The notes under the pieces are model-generated. The model worked only from the letters and a program-made list of their open reading frames with translations. It was not told where the DNA came from and did not search any database. The translations under genes and the position numbers were made by a program. DNA of 64,000 nucleotides from Trebonia sp963734665. Its GTDB lineage: Bacteria > Actinomycetota > Actinomycetes > Streptosporangiales > Streptosporangiaceae. Within the stretch, counting starts at the first letter, position 1, and each line of letters opens with the position of its first letter. Shown here piece after piece: positions 58,644 through 64,000 of this stretch. The DNA lies in NCBI GenBank assembly GCA_963734665.1, contig CAVTIR010000013.1, positions 1,054,001 through 1,118,000 of the forward strand, written 5' to 3'.

Positions 58644-58700
58644 TGGAACATGAATCCGTTCGGGACAATTCTCTTTGTCCCGAACGGATTCTGGTTGCAC
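58644..58700. repeat. CCGTTCGGGA-type palindrome, copy C (16-bp perfect arms)
   Basis: AATCCGTTCGGGACAA (58653-58668) and TTGTCCCGAACGGATT (58675-58690) pair perfectly around a 6-nt loop. Outer boxes GGAACATG and TTCTGGTTGC extend the symmetry loosely. It follows the small ORF by 26 bp, so it could end that transcript, but the family also occurs between divergent genes. Confidence 0.75.
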
Positions 58701-58950
58701 GCTGACAGGCCGATGACCATCGGCCGGCCGGCGATCCCTGCCCCCGCCGAGGGGCTGTGGCATGATCCCCGCGACTGTGCGAGAGTCCGTTCATGGGGAT
58801 CGTGTTCGGTGCTGATGACGGACCGAGTGCACGCGCGCTCTCGTCGATCACCTGCGCGGCGCCGAGAATCCTGTGGAGTCTGCCAGCATCAACCTGATCA
58901 CGGACCTGTGACCTCGGCTGGGGTCCGGTGGCGCTTACGGGGGTTTCGCC
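58701..58950. other. 250-bp upstream region of the second MFS gene
   Basis: No gene supported. The minus-strand frame through it is a shadow of the following coding region. A dyad-like TCCG..CGGA pattern near 58860-58930 is too weak to call. Confidence 0.35.
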
Positions 58951-60504
58951 ATGACGCCTACGGCCAGCAGACGTGGCCGGTCGAAGAGCCTGGTGTTGAC
59001 CGCGATGATCTTCGCGGTCGCGATGACGTTCATCGACCAGACGATCGTGTCGATCGCGGCGCCGACAATCCAGCATGACCTGGGGCTGTCCAGCAGCGGC
59101 ATGCAGTGGGCGATCAACGCCTACCTGCTCTCGCTGGCGGCGCTGTTCGCGTTCGGCGGCCGGCTCGGCGACACGGTAGGGCACCGCAAGATGGTGGTCG
59201 TCGGGGTGATCATCTTCGCCGTGTCGTCGGCGCTGTGCGGGCTGACACCGCACGGCGGTGCGGCGGAGGCGTGGATCGTGACCTTCCGTGCCGTGCAGGG
59301 CCTGGGCGGGGCGCTCATGTTCCCCGCCGCGATCGCCATCGTGGTGGCAACGTTCGACCTGGGCTCGCGAGGCCGTGCGCTGGCGCTTTTCTTCGGCGTC
59401 GCCGGAGGGCTGACGGCGATCGGCCCGATCGCCGGCGGTTACCTGATCGAGTGGACCTGGCGGGCGATCTTCTGGATCAACGTCCCGGTCGCCATCATCG
59501 CGCTGGTGCTGGTCGCCATCTCCAAGCCGGAAACCGAGCACATTCCCGCGCCGATCGACTACCGCGGCCTGGCCCTGATCATCGGCGGGGTGGGGCTGAG
59601 CGTGTTCGGGTTCCAGCAGTCTGCGCTGTGGGGCTGGGGCAACCCGGCTATCGAGGTGTGCATCGCCGTCGGTGTCGTGCTGCTCGTGGTGTTCTACCTG
59701 GTCGAGCAGCGGACCGAGGTGCCGCTGATGAACGTGCGCATCTTCCGCAACCAGCCGTTCCTGGTGGAGAACATCATCTTGGGGATCTCCATGATGACGT
59801 TCATCCCGGTCTTCTTCTTCGCCAGCATCTACGGGCAGATCGCCCTGGCGGAGAAGGCGACGACCGCCAGCCTGCTCATTCTGTACTTCTTCCTCGGCTT
59901 CGTGGTCGCCGCGCAGGTCGGCGGCCGGATGCTGGACCGGATAGGGGCCAAGCGGCCGGTGGTGCTCGGCTGCGCGCTCGCGGCCGTTGGCTACTTCCTG
60001 TGGGCAGGGCAGGTGACCGGCCTGCGCGCGGGCTCCCAGGTGATCTGGATCATCGTGTCCGGCGCTGGCATGGGGCTGATGCTCGGACAGGCCAACACCG
60101 ATGCGATCAACCGCGCCTCCCGGTTCTCCTACGGTGAGGCCACCGGCATCACGCAGACCGTCCGCAATTACGGCGCCAGCCTCGGGTTCGCCATCCTGGG
60201 CACGGTCCTGATCTCCGATTTCCGGTCCAGTATCACCGCCTCGCTCGTCGCCAGGGGCGTGCCAGGCCCTGCTGCATCAGCCCAGGCGGCCGCCACCGCC
60301 CAGCTGCAGGGTGGCAGCGGCAGCGTCGCCGCCATCCCGCAGTTCATCCGCGCCGACTTCGCCACCGCGATCCAGGACGTGCTCTACGGCATGGGCATCA
60401 TCATGGCGGTAGCCGCCGTCGTGGCCCTCTTCGGCCTCAGGGCCGGCGTCCAGCAGGCCGCCGAGTCGCAGGAGCCACTGGTCGTGCCGCAGGCCGACGA
60501 GTGA
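58951..60504 (+). CDS. DHA2-family (EmrB/QacA-like, 14 TM) MFS multidrug exporter
   Basis: A 517-aa transporter. SLVLTAMIFAVAMTFIDQTI then VSIAAPTIQHDLGLSSSGMQ is the DHA2 motif D1 region, GGRLGDTVGHRKMVVVGVII motif A and VAGGLTAIGPIAGGYLIEWT then WRAIFWINVPV motif C with the W-R-W/A-I-F-x-I-N-V-P step. Fourteen hydrophobic segments can be counted. It probably exports drugs or lipophilic compounds by proton antiport. No regulator gene is adjacent. Confidence 0.9.
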   Translation: MTPTASRRGRSKSLVLTAMIFAVAMTFIDQTIVSIAAPTIQHDLGLSSSGMQWAINAYLLSLAALFAFGGRLGDTVGHRKMVVVGVIIFAVSSALCGLTPHGGAAEAWIVTFRAVQGLGGALMFPAAIAIVVATFDLGSRGRALALFFGVAGGLTAIGPIAGGYLIEWTWRAIFWINVPVAIIALVLVAISKPETEHIPAPIDYRGLALIIGGVGLSVFGFQQSALWGWGNPAIEVCIAVGVVLLVVFYLVEQRTEVPLMNVRIFRNQPFLVENIILGISMMTFIPVFFFASIYGQIALAEKATTASLLILYFFLGFVVAAQVGGRMLDRIGAKRPVVLGCALAAVGYFLWAGQVTGLRAGSQVIWIIVSGAGMGLMLGQANTDAINRASRFSYGEATGITQTVRNYGASLGFAILGTVLISDFRSSITASLVARGVPGPAASAQAAATAQLQGGSGSVAAIPQFIRADFATAIQDVLYGMGIIMAVAAVVALFGLRAGVQQAAESQEPLVVPQADE

Positions 60505-60567
60505 AGAAGGTTAAGAGCCCCCATCACGGGAAGCTAAGGCTCCTACTCGCACCAAAGGAGGCGCGAC

Positions 60568-60762
60568 ATGGGCTTTATGGACAAACTCCGCAATCGGTTC
60601 AAGATGGGCAGGGGCCGGGTCAAGCAGAACGTGGGCCGGGCAACTGATGATCCGTACCTGGAGACCAAGGGGCAGGCCGAGCGTATCGAGGGCGCCGGAC
60701 GGGAGGTCGGCGAGCAAGTCAAAGACGCTGGCAAAAACGTGCGGGACGCGTTCAAGGACTAA
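60568..60762 (+). CDS. CsbD-like stress protein
   Basis: A 64-aa hydrophilic, charged protein; ATG 60568 has AAAGGAGG 6 nt upstream. KMGRGRVKQNVGRATDDPYL then ETKGQAERIEGAGREVGEQV is the CsbD repeat-helix pattern (K-G-x-x-K-x-x-x-G-x-x-x-x-D). CsbD proteins are abundant general-stress proteins of unknown mechanism. A strong terminator-like hairpin follows at 60823. Confidence 0.85.
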   Translation: MGFMDKLRNRFKMGRGRVKQNVGRATDDPYLETKGQAERIEGAGREVGEQVKDAGKNVRDAFKD

Positions 60763-60822
60763 GCCGCTTAGGTAGCGGCGAAATCCGGCATTATCCGGCT
60801 GCCTCCCCGGCTGGACGAGCAC

Positions 60823-60852
60823 AGACCCCGGCAGCGGGCTGCCGGGGTCTTT
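60823..60852 (+). terminator. Intrinsic-terminator-like hairpin after csbD
   Basis: AGACCCCGGCAGC and GCTGCCGGGGTCT are perfect complements with a very short centre (GG; the innermost pairs must open), followed by TT. It lies 60 bp after the CsbD stop and fits a transcription terminator in a GC-rich genome. Confidence 0.7.
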
Positions 60853-61171
60853 GCCATGGCGACAACGGTGTCACGCAATCGGCCAACCACGGCGGGTCAT
60901 CTCGCGTTCCTTTGCCGACCCCGGTCTGATGCCGCTACAGGCGACAGTTACGATTGTTCTGTCATGCGACAAAACTGAATTCTGAGCAGCGCATGCCAGC
61001 ACGGCGGCAAGCAGTTCCGCGACGTGCGCACCGGGGATTGCCGCCGCGAGCAAGCCTCTCAAATACACCTGCGTCCAGGCTGGAGCCATCAAGTCGGCTT
61101 CCCTTACCAGGACGAGTTCATATACCGAGGCTGTGTCGGCAGTCGACCGGAACCCTAACGAGGTGAGTGGC
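60853..61171. other. About 320 bp without a supported gene
   Basis: A minus-strand frame (60871-61236) overlaps the start of the next gene and has no ribosome-binding site or family text. Nothing else is recognised. Confidence 0.4.
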
Positions 61172-61759
61172 ATGATTGTCCTGTTCCCTCCTTCAGCCTT
61201 CCCGCCGCTGGCTCTAGGTTTCTTCGGCCTGGGCACGGGTTACCTGATCCAAGGGCCGCAGGAACTGGCCGGATGGCCGAAGGCTGACGAACGCGTGGAT
61301 CGCGCCTTGGGCGTGTGGGGCATATGGCTGCCCGGATTCTGCCAGTTCGTCACTGGCGTGATCTTGTTCGTCGGGTTCACGTGGCTGCAGGTCTTCACCG
61401 GGTCCCCGGTGTTGTACATGGCGGCACTCGCGTTCTCCGCGTACGGCATCCACTGGTTCGCGCTCGGCTGGAACCGGTACCGCGGTAACGACTCGCGGCC
61501 CAATGCCGGCATGTGCGTGGCGTACATGGTGATCTCAGCGCTGGGCGCCAACGTGTTCTTCTATGCCGGAGACTGGCCAGTCGGGCTGTTGTTCCTCGGC
61601 CTGTTCGGGGTCTACTTCTTCCACTTCTTCGCCTCGATCGGCGTCACGCAGGCCGAGCGGGGACTGGGCGCTGTTCGCTTGGCAACCGGCTGCTGGCTGA
61701 TGTACCTCACCTACGCGGTCGCGGTGGACTTCGCTATCGGATTTCACTGGAGGACCTAG
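61172..61759 (+). CDS. Acetate uptake transporter-like membrane protein (GPR1/FUN34/YaaH type)
   Basis: A 195-aa protein with six hydrophobic segments: PLALGFFGLGTGYLIQGPQE, LGVWGIWLPGFCQFVTGVIL, VLYMAALAFSAYGIHWFALG, YMVISALGANVFFYAGDWPV, GLLFLGLFGVYFFHFFASIG and LATGCWLMYLTYAVAVDFAI. The order G-x-W-x-P-G-x-x-Q-x-x-x-G, then F-x-x-Y-G-x-x-W resembles the AceTr/SatP family, whose members take up acetate or succinate by proton symport. The usual N-P-x-P-L/G motif is only loosely visible at the N-terminus (FPPLALG). ATG 61172 is preceded by GAGGTGAG. Confidence 0.6.
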   Translation: MIVLFPPSAFPPLALGFFGLGTGYLIQGPQELAGWPKADERVDRALGVWGIWLPGFCQFVTGVILFVGFTWLQVFTGSPVLYMAALAFSAYGIHWFALGWNRYRGNDSRPNAGMCVAYMVISALGANVFFYAGDWPVGLLFLGLFGVYFFHFFASIGVTQAERGLGAVRLATGCWLMYLTYAVAVDFAIGFHWRT

Positions 61760-61797
61760 CCCCAACAAGGGCCAGGAACGGCAGGCGGCCTCGATAC

Positions 61798-62499
61798 TCA
61801 GAATCCCGCGTTGCCGACGAGCGCCATCATCAGCAGCGGGCGGATGATCTCCGCCCGGCCGGCGGCGTAGCGCAGGCCCGCGCGCAGCTGCCCACGGGCG
61901 CGCCGTACGGGCGGGACCGGATGCAGGCCGCGGACATCGAGGCTGAGCAGCGAGGCGATGACGAAGCCGAAGCTGACGGCGTTGACCGCAAAGCACCAGC
62001 CGATGCCGACGGTGCTGACCAGCACCGCCGCGACGGTCGGCCCGATCACCCGGGCAACGTTCACGGAGGTGCTGTTGAGGACGACGGCGTTGCGGATGAG
62101 GTCGCGGCCGACCACCTCCTGGACGAACGCCTGACGGGCCGGGTTGTCCACGGCGCTGAAGATGCCGAACAGGATCGCGAGGACCACCACCTGCCACAGC
62201 CGGATGCTCCCGGTCAGGACGCTGACGCCGAGGATGGCGGAGACCAGGCCGAGTCCGATCTGCGTGGCGAGCAGGATGCGCCGCTTGGCAAATCGATCGA
62301 CGATTAGCCCGGAGTACGGCGAGAAGAGCAGAATCGGCGCGTACCTGGCCGCGGCGGTCAGGCCAAGGATCACGCCGGAATGCGTCAGGCGGAGCACGAG
62401 CAGCGCCTGGGCGACCGTCTCCACCCAGGTGCCGATCAGGCTGAGCGCCTGCCCGGAGACGTACCGGCGGAAGTTCGGCACCCTGAGCGCGGCGAACAT
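61798..62499 (-). pseudogene. MFS exporter (EntS/TMF-like), C-terminally truncated
   Basis: ATG 62499 starts MFAALRVPNFRRYVSGQALS, LIGTWVETVAQALLVLRLTH, the first helices of EntS-type exporters. SPYSGLIVDRFAKRRILLAT is the loop-2 motif and DNPARQAFVQEVVGRDLIRN a strong family signature. The frame stops at 61798 after 233 residues (RGQLRAGLRYAAGRAEIIRP then LLMMALVGNAGF), about halfway through the normal twelve-helix protein. The second half is absent from the window. The product is unlikely to be active as a transporter. Confidence 0.8.
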
Positions 62500-62564
62500 G
62501 AGGGCCTCCTCGTGAGCTGGGGGTGTGGCGAGCGCGGGCTCCGGTGAATGCGGTGCGCGCTAGC

Positions 62565-62628
62565 GGTGGAACCACGGTCCGTTCGGTAGCGGGACTGTCG
62601 TTATTCCGAACGAGGGGTGTTGCACCAC
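62565..62628. repeat. CCGTTCGGGA-type palindrome, copy D
   Basis: The left arm GGTGGAACCACGGTCCGTTC (then GG) and right arm from 62602 (TTATTCCGAACG...TGCACCACC) are complementary at the CGTTCGG/CCGAACG core and at the outer GGTG/CACC boxes. It lies between the truncated MFS gene and the DUF1275 gene, both on the minus strand. Confidence 0.6.
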
Positions 62629-62701
62629 CTCAGGTCACTGGCGAACGTGCGGGGGCCCGCCGCCTCGGCCGAGGTGGCGCGCCCCCGCAATCCGCGGGAC
62701 G

Positions 62702-63502
62702 CTAGCTCACCGCGTGCTGCAGCGGCCAGTGATGCAAGCCACCGGCAAGGACCGGCCGTCGCTGCGAGTGGTTCAGCGCCACCGAAGCAACCGAGATCAC
62801 CGCCGCGATCACGATAACCGGAGCGACCGGCGCGAAAGCGTGCGCGTGGTAAAGCAGCCAGTCGCCGAGAAAGGCGCCGGCGGCCAGGCCGACGATGGTC
62901 CCGGTCAGCCGCAGCGCCTCTGCAGCGTTGAGCGACCAGGTGGCGATGCCGCTGGCCAGGGAGATGAACGTGGCGGTGAATGCCGTGGTAGAGATGCCAG
63001 GCACGTGAAGCGAGCGGGCGGCGTTCGTCTGCAGGCCCATCCCGACCGCTCCCAGGGCGACCAGGAGGTAGGTCAGACTGGCAGGCGTCGAGGTCGCCAG
63101 CCACCCGGCGAGGAAACCGCACTGCAGGATGAGTCCGGCCCCGAGCGTGACTGACACGCGGCGCGGCCACACATGGAAGATGTTTTTATCCTCTATTTCC
63201 TGATTGCCGTCGAACGCCTTCAGGATCCACATCGCCAGCGCGGCGCCCGCGGCGAACGCGGCGAGCGAGACCACGACCGTGACCGGATTCGGGCCAGCGG
63301 GCGGGCGGGTGCCGGCGACGCCGACCCCGAGGAACACGAGGTTTCCTGTCTGGAACGCCGCGAAGACCTTCCCGAACGACAGGAAGAAGATGGCGTCATA
63401 GATTCCTGAAGAGAACGACAGCGCTACGAGCAGCCCGTCGCGGATGGCCAGGTCCCTCGGCGACGCGTGCGCGGCAGCTCGGTCTACCACCCTGTCATGC
63501 AT
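62702..63502 (-). CDS. DUF1275 (YoaK-like) membrane protein
   Basis: A 266-aa protein; ATG 63502 has GGGAGG 5 nt upstream. The first hydrophobic block LLVALSFSSGIYDAIFFLSF then GKVFAAFQTGNLVFLGVGVA is the DUF1275 signature (G-x-x-D-x-x-x-x-L-x-x-x-x-x-F-x-x-x-x-T-G-N). GMGLQTNAARSLHVPGISTT then AFTATFISLASGIATW is the second one. Six to seven membrane segments are expected. Function unknown. Confidence 0.85.
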   Translation of the reverse strand: MHDRVVDRAAAHASPRDLAIRDGLLVALSFSSGIYDAIFFLSFGKVFAAFQTGNLVFLGVGVAGTRPPAGPNPVTVVVSLAAFAAGAALAMWILKAFDGNQEIEDKNIFHVWPRRVSVTLGAGLILQCGFLAGWLATSTPASLTYLLVALGAVGMGLQTNAARSLHVPGISTTAFTATFISLASGIATWSLNAAEALRLTGTIVGLAAGAFLGDWLLYHAHAFAPVAPVIVIAAVISVASVALNHSQRRPVLAGGLHHWPLQHAVS

Positions 63503-63576
63503 GGTTTCCTCCCGATATCAACGGGACCGTGCGGCGGCCGGCATTCGGTTTCGCCGGCCGCCACGGGGGTTTGGGA

Positions 63577-64000
63577 TCAGACGATCTTCTTCTCGTGCAT
63601 CGACCCGATCTCGTCGCCGCTGTACCCGAGCTCGGCGAGGACGTCATCGGTGTCCGCTCCGAGCAGTGGCGCGCCCTTGATCTCGGGCGTGAAGGAGGAG
63701 AACTTGACGGGGCTGCCCACGGTCAGGTAGGTGCCGCGTCCCTTCTGGTCAACCTCGACCACCGTGCCGCTCTTGCGCAGGTCCTGGTCGTAGGCGATCT
63801 CCTTCATGGAAAGCACCGGGGCGCAGGGGATCTCGTACTTGCGCAGGATGTCGACGGCCTCGTACTTGGTCTTGTCCGACAGCCACTTCTCGATCTGGTC
63901 GAAGATGTCGAAGATGTGCGGCTGGCGGGCCTCGGCGGTGGCGTAGGCGGGGTCGTCCTTCCACTCCGGGTGGCCGACGGCCTCGCAGGTCCGCGCCCAG
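63577..64000 (-). CDS. CaiB/BaiF family CoA-transferase (formyl-CoA transferase-like), C-terminal part
   Basis: The minus-strand frame enters from the right edge and ends at 63577. It reads WARTCEAVGHPEWKDDPAYA, IEKWLSDKTKYEAVDILRKY, EIPCAPVLSMKEIAYDQDLR, GRGTYLTVGSPVKFSSFTPE and GADTDDVLAELGYSGDEI. These are the closing blocks of class III CoA-transferases; E-I-P-C-A-P-V-L-S-x-x-E and F-S and the L-G-x-x-T-x-x-V-L-x-E-L-G-Y tail are closest to formyl-CoA:oxalate CoA-transferase (Frc). The 5' part lies outside the window, so the catalytic Asp cannot be seen. Confidence 0.8.
   Translation of the reverse strand, partial: WARTCEAVGHPEWKDDPAYATAEARQPHIFDIFDQIEKWLSDKTKYEAVDILRKYEIPCAPVLSMKEIAYDQDLRKSGTVVEVDQKGRGTYLTVGSPVKFSSFTPEIKGAPLLGADTDDVLAELGYSGDEIGSMHEKKIV

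Noticed and set aside
60871..61236. 121-aa minus-strand ORF overlapping the acetate-transporter-like gene
   Set aside because: No ribosome-binding site or family text; its first half is antisense to the N-terminus of a clear membrane-protein gene.

Overview
The window is very GC-rich, uses many GTG starts with strong GGAGG-type ribosome-binding sites, and encodes families typical of filamentous actinomycetes (IclR, LAL-type LuxR, NarL two-component pairs, SUKH, Rpn-like and DUF4231 proteins, a BluB-CobT fusion). I read it as chromosome of an Actinomycetota member, perhaps near Streptosporangiales or Frankiales; the order is inference. No rRNA, tRNA or CRISPR array was seen.

About 1-24 kb is a worn accessory region. 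Intact genes (TetR/SDR pair with matching operators, TPR protein, SUKH protein, DUF4231 membrane protein, an EEP nuclease-like protein, LarA, a Ser/Thr kinase, an Rpn-like nuclease, a methyltransferase) sit among broken ones: IS3, IS66 (two copies in inverted orientation), IS4-like and IS256 transposase relics, a tyrosine-recombinase relic, and fragments of M20 peptidase, alpha/beta hydrolase, LLM oxidoreductase, LarB and TPR genes. Two insertions have readable ends. One is an ISAs1-family element at 6885-8668 with a 10-bp target duplication. The other is a 1,589-bp transposase-less element at 9079-10667 with TGT/ACA termini, a 5-bp target duplication and three subterminal repeats per end. It carries a divergent merR-SDR pair and has split a gene whose restored reading frame contains a RHIM-like amyloid signalling motif (GVQVGDHNTQV).

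About 24-39 kb holds a frameshifted TetR gene beside a quinone-reductase-like gene, a heme-binding (HbpS/GlcG) protein, the BluB-CobT fusion of cobalamin lower-ligand assembly, a GDPD phosphodiesterase, a LigM-like THF-dependent demethylase followed by a Rieske oxygenase, a NarL-type and an OmpR-type two-component system, a DksA-type zinc-finger protein, DedA, an SMR/Gdx exporter and a general-stress protein.

About 39-51 kb is a carbon-utilisation block: glpF-glpK-glpD leftward, dhaK divergent to it behind a good promoter with IclR-like dyads, an iclR gene, then an iron-dependent alcohol dehydrogenase, a translationally coupled kinase/regulator pair and glutathione-independent formaldehyde dehydrogenase. 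Glycerol uptake and oxidation, dihydroxyacetone phosphorylation and alcohol/formaldehyde oxidation are thus side by side; formaldehyde disposal may also serve the O-demethylation genes 19 kb away.

About 51-64 kb carries a CDF metal transporter, an EEP-family membrane protein, a 3-hydroxyisobutyrate-dehydrogenase-like enzyme, an 888-aa LAL regulator divergent from an MFS gene with a coupled small ORF, a second MFS pump, CsbD, a putative acetate transporter, a truncated MFS gene, a DUF1275 protein and the end of a CoA-transferase gene. A family of intergenic palindromes built on CCGTTCGGGA recurs four times between 27.9 and 62.6 kb.
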